Source: a virus. Taken from it: DNA of 24,986 nt. Both the position numbers and the translations under genes were made by a program. Below, piece after piece: positions 1 through 6,545 of this stretch; the first letter of the stretch is position 1; each line of letters opens with the position of its first letter. The DNA lies in IMG/VR virus record IMGVR_UViG_3300020437_000052, positions 1 to 24,986 of that record. The stretch is one strand, 5' to 3'. Under the pieces are notes generated by a model. The model saw only the letters and a program-made list of their open reading frames with translations. It ran no database searches and was not told the origin of the DNA.

Positions 1-852
1 CCAGAAGATATGCCAGAAGCACAAGGATTCATCTACCAGGCAGGCAAGTGGTGGCAGACAAACCCCAAGGCAGAAAACATTAAGAACCTGCCAGACGGCT
101 ACTATGAGCAGCTTCTGGGGGGTAAGAATGCAGACTGGATAAAATGTTACGCACAAGGTGACTACACCTATGTGCAGGAAGGAAAACCAGTCTGGTCAGA
201 ATACAATGACAACCTTATGGCTTCTGACCTAGATGTAGACCCAACACTGCCTATACACATAGGGTTAGACTTTGGTTTGACACCTGCGGCTGCCTTTGCC
301 CAGCGCATGCGTAATGGTACATGGCATGTTCTGCATGAGCTTGTAACCTTTGACATGGGGCTAAATAGGTTTGTTACAGCCCTAAAGTCTGCCATAGACA
401 CACACTTTCCAAGAATGGAAGTGGCTGTGTGGGGAGATCCTGCAGGCATGCAGCGTGACCAGATCTTTGAATCTACTGCCTTTGATCATCTAAAGCAGCA
501 TGGGATTCTTGCCAAACCCACACATACAAATGATTTTAGAACAAGACGTGAAGCTATGGCAATTCCTATGGGAAGGCTTATAGAAGGCAAGCCTGGCTTT
601 CTGCTTGATCGAAAGTGTGTGCGATTACGCAAAGCCTTGGCAGGTGGCTACCATTTTAAGCGTGTGTCTGTAGGGGCAGGGCAGGAACGCTTTAGGGATA
701 CGCCTGTAAAAAATGAACATTCCCACGTGGCAGATGCAGCTGCCTATCTGTTTTTAGGGGGTGGTGAGCACAAAGGCATGACCAGAAGGGCACAACCTAT
801 GGGCATGGCAAACAATGCAAGGGTATTGGATTTTGATGTTTTCAACAGCTGA
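1..852 (+). CDS. Terminase large subunit, C-terminal part (5' truncated by window edge)
   Basis: Packaging motor subunit that translocates DNA into the prohead and cuts the concatemer. The reading frame is open from base 1, so the ATG at 10 is internal and only the last 283 residues are present; the ATPase domain lies left of the window. What remains is the RNase H-like nuclease domain. The three expected acidic positions are visible: D in I-G-L-D-F-G near base 268, D in W-G-D-P-A-G at 436-438, and D in H-S-H-V-A-D-A-A-A-Y at 733-735. This spacing fits the metal-binding nuclease triad of the family. The 3' end overlaps the next gene by 17 bases. The position directly ahead of the head genes fits a terminase. 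Large-terminase identity is confident; the subfamily is not resolved from this fragment. Confidence 0.93.
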   Translation, partial: PEDMPEAQGFIYQAGKWWQTNPKAENIKNLPDGYYEQLLGGKNADWIKCYAQGDYTYVQEGKPVWSEYNDNLMASDLDVDPTLPIHIGLDFGLTPAAAFAQRMRNGTWHVLHELVTFDMGLNRFVTALKSAIDTHFPRMEVAVWGDPAGMQRDQIFESTAFDHLKQHGILAKPTHTNDFRTRREAMAIPMGRLIEGKPGFLLDRKCVRLRKALAGGYHFKRVSVGAGQERFRDTPVKNEHSHVADAAAYLFLGGGEHKGMTRRAQPMGMANNARVLDFDVFNS

Positions 853-1327
853 ACTAAATGAAATCACTGGGTTAGACTATCCAGACCACAAAATTGTGGA
901 TTGGAATGAAAACCATATGCACATGCTGCATCTAAATGAACACGATGCTAAATGGTATGGAATGTATAAAAACTATGCAGGTGTGCTTGCATCGCATTCA
1001 CCAGAAGGATCTGCCTTCACAGGTGTAGGTCATGGGCAAGTGGTATGTTGTTTTGGATTTACATACATGTGGAATGGTGTTTATGAAGCATGGCTCATCC
1101 CAACAACAGAAAATATACGCAAATATGTTATCCCATTTCATAGGGCATCTATGCGGATTTTTGACTACGCTATGAGCAAACATAGTATGAAACGCCTGCA
1201 AATCACAGTCAGCTCTGAAAATGCTTTGGCTCTAAAGTGGGCAGAAAGATGTTATTTTAATCATGAAGGGGTCTTACAAAAGTACGGCCCAGAAGGAACT
1301 GATTATTATATGATGGCGAGGTATTAA
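836..1327 (+). CDS. GNAT-like protein resembling T7 gp13 (internal virion protein A / DUF2833 type)
   Basis: 163-residue protein with a GNAT acetyltransferase-like plan. A G-x-G-Q segment is followed by a strand with G-V-Y-E-A-W-L-I-P, a helix rich in R and Y, then L-Q-I-T-V and N-A-L-A-L-K-W-A-E-R-C-Y-F-N-H-E-G, which is the typical GNAT C-terminal strand-helix-strand. T7 gp13, an internal virion protein, is known to show this fold, and similar phage genes sit near the terminase or portal. I chose ATG 836 because A-A-G-G-G at 819-823 lies about 12 bases upstream; the in-frame ATG at 815 has no comparable site. It overlaps the terminase by 17 bases. Whether it acetylates anything is unknown; a structural or assembly role is equally possible. 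Confidence 0.72.
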   Translation: MFSTAELNEITGLDYPDHKIVDWNENHMHMLHLNEHDAKWYGMYKNYAGVLASHSPEGSAFTGVGHGQVVCCFGFTYMWNGVYEAWLIPTTENIRKYVIPFHRASMRIFDYAMSKHSMKRLQITVSSENALALKWAERCYFNHEGVLQKYGPEGTDYYMMARY

Positions 1328-1328
1328 T

Positions 1329-1574
1329 ATGGGCGGAATATTTAGATCACCAAAAGCTCCACCACCACCTGACCCAGTAGTTGATGAAACACTGTCTAGG
1401 CGGGAAAAGGCTGCAGAAAAAGAACGCGGCAAAGAAATCCGCAGATCTGCTGCAAGCAGGCGTGCAAGGCGTGGCGGTGGTTCTGTTTTGATGGATACAT
1501 CTAGACAATCTGGGCCGCAAGGCGGGAACACACAGTCAACACTAGGGCCTAGTGTAAGAAACCCAAGGGGGTAA
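1329..1574 (+). CDS. Small proline- and arginine-rich phage protein
   Basis: 81 residues starting M-G-G-I-F, then a proline run (A-P-P-P-P-D-P), a charged helical middle rich in E, K and R (about residues 20-48), and a glycine-rich tail ending near T-L-G-P-S-V-R-N-P-R-G. Short proteins with an M-G-G start, a poly-proline stretch and a T-L-G C-terminal motif recur beside terminase and portal genes in podoviruses, from memory and without an assigned function. It starts two bases after the preceding stop, within what looks like a co-translated run. No membrane segment or enzyme motif is seen. A head or core assembly role is a guess from position only. Confidence 0.7.
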   Translation: MGGIFRSPKAPPPPDPVVDETLSRREKAAEKERGKEIRRSAASRRARRGGGSVLMDTSRQSGPQGGNTQSTLGPSVRNPRG

Positions 1575-1575
1575 C

Positions 1576-1647
1576 ATGGCTAAAAAATATATAAGAAATC
1601 CAAAGCATACTAAACCTGTGCATGAAGATAAGGGCAATGGTAGCTAA
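1576..1647 (+). CDS. Candidate 23-residue ORF with strong ribosome binding site
   Basis: ATG at 1576 follows A-A-G-G-G-G-G at 1565-1571 at good spacing and opens a 23-codon frame encoding a basic peptide (M-A-K-K-Y-I-R-N-P-K-H...). It ends at a TAA at 1645-1647, overlapping the start of the next gene in another frame. The Shine-Dalgarno is among the better ones nearby, while neither candidate start of the following gene has a well-placed site. The peptide may be real, or may act as a leader that delivers ribosomes for reinitiation at ATG 1637. Peptide-level support is absent. Confidence 0.4.
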   Translation: MAKKYIRNPKHTKPVHEDKGNGS

Positions 1648-1909
1648 AAGGTTTCAAAACCCTAGTGGTGGCTTGAATGAAGCAGGCAGGAAGCACTTCA
1701 AAAGAACAGAAGGTGCTAACCTTAAAAAACCCCAACGGACTGGGACTGATGGGCGCAGAGTTTCCTTTGCTGCCAGATTCGCAGGAATGAAGGGGCCAAT
1801 GAAAAACAAAGATGGCACACCTACAAGGAAAGCATTAGCCCTAAAAGCATGGGGGTTTGGATCTGTAGAAGCTGCCCGCAACTTTGCCAATAGGCATAAG
1901 AAGGCATGA
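1622..1909 (+). CDS. Small basic conserved phage protein (DUF6321-like)
   Basis: 95 residues from ATG 1622, or 90 from the in-frame ATG at 1637. The core N-P-S-G-G-L-N-E-A-G-R-K-H-F, then a basic serine/arginine region with R-R-V-S-F-A-A-R-F-A-G-M, then D-G-T-P-T-R-K-A-L-A-L-K-A-W, matches a widespread small phage family that I recall as DUF6321 (name from memory). Function is unknown; the strong positive charge suggests nucleic-acid contact. Start choice is uncertain: 1622 has no Shine-Dalgarno, and the A-A-G-G-G before 1637 is only two bases away. Reinitiation after the upstream 23-codon ORF, which stops at 1647, would favour 1637. The stop TGA at 1907-1909 sits one base before the portal ATG. 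Confidence 0.75.
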   Translation: MKIRAMVAKRFQNPSGGLNEAGRKHFKRTEGANLKKPQRTGTDGRRVSFAARFAGMKGPMKNKDGTPTRKALALKAWGFGSVEAARNFANRHKKA

Positions 1910-1910
1910 C

Positions 1911-3473
1911 ATGGCAGAACTTCCCCTAAAAGAAATTAAAAAACGCTTCAAAGCTGCAGAAACGCATAAGGAACATTGGCGGTCAGAATATGAGCAGGCA
2001 TATGAATTTGCTTTGCCCATGCGCAATCTTTATGATGGCTTTTATGAAGCAGAAACCCCCGGAACTAGGAAGAACAAAAGGGTCTTTGACAGCACAGCAA
2101 TTCATAGTACAGCGCGCTTTGCTAACAGAATCCAATCGAGTCTGTTTCCTCCACAAAGAAACTGGTGTCGCCTAGCTCCGGGGAACCGTATCCCGCAAGA
2201 ACAACACATAGAAACACAAAGGGTTTTAGACTTCTATTCTGAAACTATGTTTGGTGTTATGCGCCAATCTGGGTTTGACCTAGCTATTGGTGAAATGCTT
2301 CTGGATCTAGCTATTGGCACTGCCTGTATGCTTATCCAGCCATCTGGTGATGACACAAAGCCAATCAAATTTACATGTGTGCCCGCCTATCATGTGTGTT
2401 TTGAAGAAGGGCCTAATGGTCAAATCAATACTGTATACAGAAAATTTAGACGCCCGTTTAATGTTCTGGAACGTGAGTTCCCAGACATCAAGATTCCAAG
2501 CGAAGTAGCAAAGAAGTATGAAGAAAAGCCAACACAAAAAATAGAATTGCTAGAAGCAACCTATGAAAACAATGGTTTTATCTACTATTGCCTTTCAACA
2601 ATGGAAGGCGATCACAAGCTAGTGTCAAGGCAGCTGCAAAGTTTTCCTTGGGTTGTGGCACGTTACATGAAGGCATCTGGAGAAATATACGGGCGTGGGC
2701 CTGTGTTATACGCCTTGCCTGATATTTTGACTGTTAACAAGGTGAAGGAACTTGCACTTAAAAATGCAAGCCTAAGTATTGGCGGTGTGTTTACTGCAGT
2801 AGATGATGGCGTTCTAAACCCACAAACAATCAACATACAGCCTGGTTCTGTCATTGCGGTAAATAGCAATGGCGGGCCAAGGGGTGCGTCATTGATGCCA
2901 TTACCAAGATCGGGGGATGCCAATCTATCACAGATAGAACTCAATGACCTACGTATGAATATCAAAAAGATGCTGCTTGATGATTCGCTTCCCCCTGATA
3001 CCATGTCTGCCAGATCAGCAACAGAAATCATGGAACGCATGAAGGATCTGTCTGCTAATCTAGGTGCAGCATTTGGGCGAATGATAGACGAAATTATGTA
3101 TCCCATTGTCGGCAGAACTCTTGCCATCATGAATGAAATGGGAATGATAGAGCTCCCCTTGAAGGTCAATGGCTTGGAGGTGCAGGTTATTCCTGTGTCC
3201 CCACTAGCCTTGGCTGGAAACACTGACAACATCAACAGTGTTATGCAGTTCATGCAGATTACACAGGCAATGGGGCCACAAGGTCAGATGCTTGTTGATC
3301 CAATGAAGGTAGGGGATTACGTGGCAGATATGCTTGGCATACCAGGTGAAGTTAGAACAACACAGGAAGAGCGCCAAGCTATGCAACAAGAAATGATGCA
3401 AGCTGCACAAGCTATGATGCAGCAACAGCAGGGCATGGCTGCACCTGCTCCAGAAGGACAGACAGATGGCTAA
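1911..3473 (+). CDS. Head-to-tail connector / portal protein (T7 gp8-like)
   Basis: 520 residues, the usual length for T7-type connectors. This dodecameric ring sits at the packaging vertex, binds the terminase and later joins the tail adaptor. Family hallmarks include an N-terminal helix-rich segment with W-R-S-E-Y-E-Q-A-Y-E-F-A-L-P, then F-D-S-T-A-I-H-S-T-A-R-F-A-N-R-I-Q-S-S-L-F-P-P, a central Y-G-R-G-P-V-L-Y-A-L-P-D-I, and M-S-A-R-S-A-T-E-I-M-E-R late in the protein. The C-terminus is rich in M and Q, a flexible tail. ATG 1911 was chosen over 1884 because it has A-G-A-A-G-G at 1899-1904 and starts just after the previous stop; 1884 lies inside the preceding gene. It is followed by an 8-base overlap with the next gene. 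Confidence 0.95.
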   Translation: MAELPLKEIKKRFKAAETHKEHWRSEYEQAYEFALPMRNLYDGFYEAETPGTRKNKRVFDSTAIHSTARFANRIQSSLFPPQRNWCRLAPGNRIPQEQHIETQRVLDFYSETMFGVMRQSGFDLAIGEMLLDLAIGTACMLIQPSGDDTKPIKFTCVPAYHVCFEEGPNGQINTVYRKFRRPFNVLEREFPDIKIPSEVAKKYEEKPTQKIELLEATYENNGFIYYCLSTMEGDHKLVSRQLQSFPWVVARYMKASGEIYGRGPVLYALPDILTVNKVKELALKNASLSIGGVFTAVDDGVLNPQTINIQPGSVIAVNSNGGPRGASLMPLPRSGDANLSQIELNDLRMNIKKMLLDDSLPPDTMSARSATEIMERMKDLSANLGAAFGRMIDEIMYPIVGRTLAIMNEMGMIELPLKVNGLEVQVIPVSPLALAGNTDNINSVMQFMQITQAMGPQGQMLVDPMKVGDYVADMLGIPGEVRTTQEERQAMQQEMMQAAQAMMQQQQGMAAPAPEGQTDG

Positions 3474-3765
3474 CCAAGCAGAAAAGATTAGATCCATCAA
3501 CACCCCCGGATGGGATGGTGTAAATTCAACTGCAGACACAGTAAGGCTCAACAACCTATCTGAACAGCAGTCTATGGATCTTTTATACAAGCGGTGCTTT
3601 AGCACAGAAGCAGGGCAAGAAGTCCTAAAGCACTTACAATCAATAACAATAGATCAACCTTGTTGGATTCCAGGCGCAGATTCATCCTTTGGCTATAGCC
3701 GTGAAGGACAGAATAGCATTGTGCGTGAAATACAACAGAGACTAAAAAGGACAGAAGATGGATGA
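3466..3765 (+). CDS. Bbp19-like phage protein
   Basis: 99 residues. The core Y-K-R-C-F-S-T-E-A-G-Q-E-V-L-K-H-L, a middle with aromatic and proline residues, and G-Y-S-R-E-G-Q-N-S-I-V-R-E-I match the small Bbp19-like family commonly placed between portal and scaffold or capsid genes in podoviruses. Biochemical function is unknown; position suggests a head assembly or virion role. ATG 3466 overlaps the portal end by 8 bases, with A-A-G-G-A-C upstream. The gene overlaps the scaffold start by 8 bases, so the three genes are probably translationally linked. Confidence 0.8.
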   Translation: MANQAEKIRSINTPGWDGVNSTADTVRLNNLSEQQSMDLLYKRCFSTEAGQEVLKHLQSITIDQPCWIPGADSSFGYSREGQNSIVREIQQRLKRTEDG

Positions 3766-4570
3766 TAACAACATGGATAATCAGACAGCTGAACAGAACA
3801 GCGATCAAGATCAGGGTCTTATGGGTAAAGTGCAAGCTGCACAGCCTGAAAGCACTGATGTTAATGAAACCGAAATCCCGCACCTTGAAACAGAAGAAGA
3901 AGTAGAAGGTGATGATGACGGTCTGTATGTAAGACCAGACTTTATTCCAGAAAAGTTCTGGGATGAAAAAGAAGGGCCAGACATTGAAGGCATAATGAAA
4001 AGCCTTGGTGAACTAGAAAAGAAGTTCCACCGGGGGGATCACAAAGTGCCAGAACAGTACAACCTTGATGTGCTTTCTGAATACAATGTACCAGAAGATG
4101 ATGCGCTTCTTACTGGGTTTGTGGCATGGGCAAAGGAAAACAATGTTAGTCAAAAAGGATTTGATGACATTGTAGGGCAATTCGTTGGCATGTCTGGTGA
4201 TGCAGTGCAACAACAACAGGTTAATAGGGCAGATGAACTAAAGGCACTAGGCCCTAATGCTGACGCTATTATCAAAGGCAACAAGGACTGGATGGATGGT
4301 CTGGAGCGTAAGGGCATTATTAGTGAAGATGATTTAGCAGAACTTTACTTTCTTGGTGATGTAGCTGCAGGGCAAAGGGTAATTAGCAAGCTACGCCAGA
4401 TGAGTGGTGACATGACGCCTATTCCAACTACACCAACTGCAGAAGGCAGAATGTCTAATCAAGAATTCAAAGAACATGCTGCTGTATTAATGAATGATCC
4501 TAAGTATGGCACTGATCCTGTCTACACCAGAAATGTAGAAAAGGAATTCAATGAATACTATGGAACGTAA
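3758..4570 (+). CDS. Capsid assembly scaffolding protein
   Basis: 270 residues and strongly acidic, especially the first 60, which are rich in D, E and Q. It contains the R-P-D-F-I-P-E-K-F-W-D segment (about residues 53-63) that recurs in scaffold proteins of podoviruses and other phages, followed by helical charged stretches. Scaffolding proteins direct major capsid copolymerisation into the prohead and then leave. Its position between portal and capsid, its acidity and its length all fit. It begins inside the end of the preceding gene and is followed by the longest non-coding gap in the window. A protease or decoration role is unlikely, as no catalytic motif is seen. Confidence 0.88.
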   Translation: MDDNNMDNQTAEQNSDQDQGLMGKVQAAQPESTDVNETEIPHLETEEEVEGDDDGLYVRPDFIPEKFWDEKEGPDIEGIMKSLGELEKKFHRGDHKVPEQYNLDVLSEYNVPEDDALLTGFVAWAKENNVSQKGFDDIVGQFVGMSGDAVQQQQVNRADELKALGPNADAIIKGNKDWMDGLERKGIISEDDLAELYFLGDVAAGQRVISKLRQMSGDMTPIPTTPTAEGRMSNQEFKEHAAVLMNDPKYGTDPVYTRNVEKEFNEYYGT

Positions 4571-4577
4571 GTTATTG

Positions 4578-4606
4578 TTTACAAACTGGGGTTTGTAACG
4601 TAAATT
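4578..4606 (+). promoter_or_regulatory. Candidate sigma70-type promoter for the capsid gene
   Basis: T-T-T-A-C-A at 4578-4583 (5 of 6 to the -35 consensus), a spacer of exactly 17 bases, then T-A-A-A-T-T at 4601-4606 (4 of 6 to the -10). The spacer and -35 coincide with the inverted repeat at 4579-4598, so this could also be an operator or simply the hairpin itself. The candidate lies 145 bases upstream of the capsid start. Short matches like this arise by chance in AT-rich DNA. Confidence 0.33.
4579..4598 (+). repeat. Perfect inverted repeat (8-bp stem, 4-base loop)
   Basis: T-T-A-C-A-A-A-C, loop T-G-G-G, then G-T-T-T-G-T-A-A, starting nine bases after the scaffold stop. As RNA it would form a moderately stable hairpin at the scaffold-capsid boundary. 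There is no following U-tract, so it may be a processing or stabilising element, or an operator overlapping the candidate promoter. Confidence 0.6.
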
Positions 4607-4750
4607 GTACTAGATTGATAACTCCCACTAGGGGGCCGATCTGGCGTGTAGAAATACACCGTTTGCACAAACGATATTTGTGAAGCGCAGGCTGGATTGT
4701 TCCAATAACCTGAATCGCGTTTGAGTGTAACTTAAACTGGGAGATGTCAA

Positions 4751-5608
4751 ATGACAACCAAAGCAAATCTGTCAGCCGCGTTCGTCCAGCTTTTTGATAG
4801 CGAAGTGCATCAAGCCTACCAAGGTTCTGCACAGCTACAGAATGTTTGCCGTATGCGCACTGGCGTGGTGGGGAACACAGTAAACTTCCCTAAAATTGGC
4901 AAGGGTCAAGCTACCCTTCGCAATCCTGGCACAGACGTTGTGCCACTTAACAGCTCGTTCACTTCCGTGAACGTTTCGATGTCTGACTATTCTGCATCAG
5001 AATATTCCGACATTTTTCTGCAAACTAAGATCAATTTTGATGAACGCCGTGAACTTGCCCAAGTGGTTGGTTCTGCTATTGGCAGACGTCAAGATCAGAT
5101 CATTATTGATGCTATCAACACTGCATCAGCAGGCACAACAGTTGCTAAGACTGTGGTGACTTCTGGTTCAGCAGCTGCTTCTAACCTTAATGTAGGTAAG
5201 ATTCTGGCAGCTAAGAAAGCATTGGATGCAGGAAATGTTCCACCAACTGATCGTCACTTTGTGATTCACGCTAACAACCTTTCTGGTTTGTTGGGTGATG
5301 AGCGGGCAATTAGTGCGGATTTTAACAGCATTCGTGCCCTCGTGTCTGGTGAGATCAATTCATACCTCGGCTTCCAATTCCACGTTATTGGAGACAGGGA
5401 TGAAGGTGGTCTGCCATTGTCATCAAATGATCGTACATGTTTTGCATTCCACAAGTCTGCAATTGGTTGTGCGGTAGCAATGGCCCCATCAACAGAAATC
5501 AACTACGTCGCGGAAAAGACTAGCTTCCTTGTCACAGCGAAGTTGTCTATGGGCGCAGTTGCAATCGATACTGCTGGTATCGTTGATGTAACCTGTGACG
5601 AAAGCTAA
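4751..5608 (+). CDS. Major capsid protein (HK97-like fold predicted)
   Basis: 285 residues. It follows the scaffold, has its own leader and a good Shine-Dalgarno (G-G-G-A-G at 4739-4743), and is rich in A, S and V with no basic or enzymatic motif. Segments such as F-P-K-I-G-K-G-Q-A-T-L-R-N-P-G-T-D, Y-S-D-I-F, F-D-E-R-R-E-L-A-Q-V-V-G-S-A-I-G-R-R-Q-D-Q-I-I-I-D-A-I and the late A-V-A-M-A-P-S-T-E-I-N-Y resemble major capsid proteins of marine podoviruses; the long helix near residues 96-120 corresponds to the HK97 spine helix (inference). Codon use differs from neighbours: arginine is mostly CGT or CGC and leucine CTA is almost absent, consistent with very high expression. No protease gene is seen, so maturation cleavage is not implied. 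Confidence 0.9.
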   Translation: MTTKANLSAAFVQLFDSEVHQAYQGSAQLQNVCRMRTGVVGNTVNFPKIGKGQATLRNPGTDVVPLNSSFTSVNVSMSDYSASEYSDIFLQTKINFDERRELAQVVGSAIGRRQDQIIIDAINTASAGTTVAKTVVTSGSAAASNLNVGKILAAKKALDAGNVPPTDRHFVIHANNLSGLLGDERAISADFNSIRALVSGEINSYLGFQFHVIGDRDEGGLPLSSNDRTCFAFHKSAIGCAVAMAPSTEINYVAEKTSFLVTAKLSMGAVAIDTAGIVDVTCDES

Positions 5609-5619
5609 GGAGGTACACA

Positions 5620-5901
5620 ATGGCTTTTGATATGGATGGGTGGAATCCCATTGGTGGTCAGTCCAAAAAAGGTACTGCTCCACAGCTATTTACCTACACC
5701 ACAACAGATGCTGTTGGCACAATTGATGGTGCAGGATACTTTAATGATGTAAGCACACACGTTGCTGTGGGTGATGTCATCATTTCTGTCACAAGCACTG
5801 GTGGTACATTAGCATCATCAATCCACACTGTTGTTTCAAATGCATCAGGGGTCGTGGATATAAGTGATGGTACAACCATAGCTCAGACTGATTCTGACTA
5901 G
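5620..5901 (+). CDS. Small virion protein downstream of capsid
   Basis: 93 residues, no cysteine, no membrane segment, rich in T, V and G. The start M-A-F-D-M-D-G-W-N-P-I-G-G, then P-Q-L-F-T-Y-T-T-T-D-A, G-Y-F-N-D-V and V-G-D-V-I, is a recurring pattern in small proteins encoded just after capsid genes of many phages; they look beta-rich and are often found with structural proteins. A head decoration or minor structural role is likely but unproven. Its ribosome binding site A-A-G-G-A-G-G-T at 5607-5614 is nearly perfect, which suggests high expression comparable to the capsid. Confidence 0.75.
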   Translation: MAFDMDGWNPIGGQSKKGTAPQLFTYTTTDAVGTIDGAGYFNDVSTHVAVGDVIISVTSTGGTLASSIHTVVSNASGVVDISDGTTIAQTDSD

Positions 5902-5909
5902 GTGATAAC

Positions 5910-6545
5910 ATGGCAGCAGGCGATACAGACGTTAAGATATGTAATAAGGCACTTACCTACTTGGGTGCTTCTACGATCACATCTTTTTCTGATGGATCGC
6001 CTGCAGCTAATGCTTGTGACCAGATATACAAGGAAGTCAAATCACTTTGCTTTGGCATGTATCCTTGGAGTTTTACAACAAAGAAAGCAACATTAGTCCG
6101 TGATAGCCACACCCCGGCTAGTGAATGGACGTATCAATATCTTCTACCTAATGACATGGTAAACCTTGTGCCACGTGCTGTAAGGGCATCTTCTGATCCT
6201 GGCGGTGTGTTACAGGTAGGTAATTGGGAAATGGCGCAAGCTACAGGTGGCTACCAAGTCCTAATGACAGACCTTACAGAAGTACATATTGATTATCAGA
6301 AACTTATAGCAGAAGGCTCTATGCCAACATATTTTGTGCAGTTACTAGCCTATCAACTAGCTTGGCATTTGGCAGAAGTCATTACAGATCAAACAACCAA
6401 GGCACAATATTGGCGCACTGTAGCTATTGGCACAGAAGCTGAATCTGGGCGTGGGGGCTATTTTAGACAGGCTGTTAACATTGATGCTGGTGGGCAATCG
6501 CCACAGGTGATTGGGCAGTATATGCTAACAGATATTAGGGCATGA
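5910..6545 (+). CDS. Tail tubular protein A / adaptor (T7 gp11-like)
   Basis: 211 residues, the usual size. It forms the ring joining the portal to the tail nozzle. Hallmarks are the N-terminal D-V-K-I-C-N-K-A-L-T-Y-L-G-A-S-T-I-T-S-F, then A-C-D-Q-I-Y, the W-S-F-T-T-K-K-A-T-L segment, and the helix A-Y-Q-L-A-W-H-L-A-E-V-I-T with a following aromatic/arginine segment, all typical of gp11-type adaptors. A-G-G-T-G-A-T upstream of ATG 5910 acts as the ribosome binding site. The stop overlaps the next start as ATGA, typical of adaptor-nozzle pairs. Confidence 0.93.
   Translation: MAAGDTDVKICNKALTYLGASTITSFSDGSPAANACDQIYKEVKSLCFGMYPWSFTTKKATLVRDSHTPASEWTYQYLLPNDMVNLVPRAVRASSDPGGVLQVGNWEMAQATGGYQVLMTDLTEVHIDYQKLIAEGSMPTYFVQLLAYQLAWHLAEVITDQTTKAQYWRTVAIGTEAESGRGGYFRQAVNIDAGGQSPQVIGQYMLTDIRA

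Larger units (their letters stand above)
4571..4750 (+). promoter_or_regulatory. Structured leader upstream of the major capsid gene
   Basis: 180 bases without a credible gene in a region otherwise packed to near zero spacing. It contains several inverted repeats: an 8-bp stem with a 4-base loop at 4579-4598; G-T-G-T-A / T-A-C-A-C closing a G-A-A-A tetraloop at 4646-4659; C-G-T-T-T-G / C-A-A-A-C-G at 4660-4673; and an overlapping, mutually exclusive C-A-C-A-A-A / T-T-T-G-T-G at 4666-4682. The capsid Shine-Dalgarno G-G-G-A-G is at 4739-4743. A 5' leader controlling capsid mRNA level, stability or processing is the simplest reading (inference). No U-run follows the first hairpin, so it is not a canonical intrinsic terminator. 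Confidence 0.55.

Noticed and set aside
2663-3253. 196-codon minus-strand frame opposite the portal gene
   Set aside because: Fully inside a strongly supported gene, no ribosome binding site or family pattern; translation looks like the shadow of the portal codons.
4579-4598. Intrinsic terminator after the scaffold gene
   Set aside because: The hairpin is AT-rich and not followed by a U-run, so it is listed as an inverted repeat only.
4744-4797. Short frame from ATG 4744 overlapping the capsid start
   Set aside because: G-G-G-A-G directly abuts this ATG with no spacing, and the 17-codon product has no support; the capsid ATG at 4751 is correctly spaced.
5902-6096. 64-codon plus-strand frame starting at a GTG before the adaptor gene
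   Set aside because: Overlaps the adaptor, which has a proper Shine-Dalgarno and family motifs; the frame has no recognisable features.
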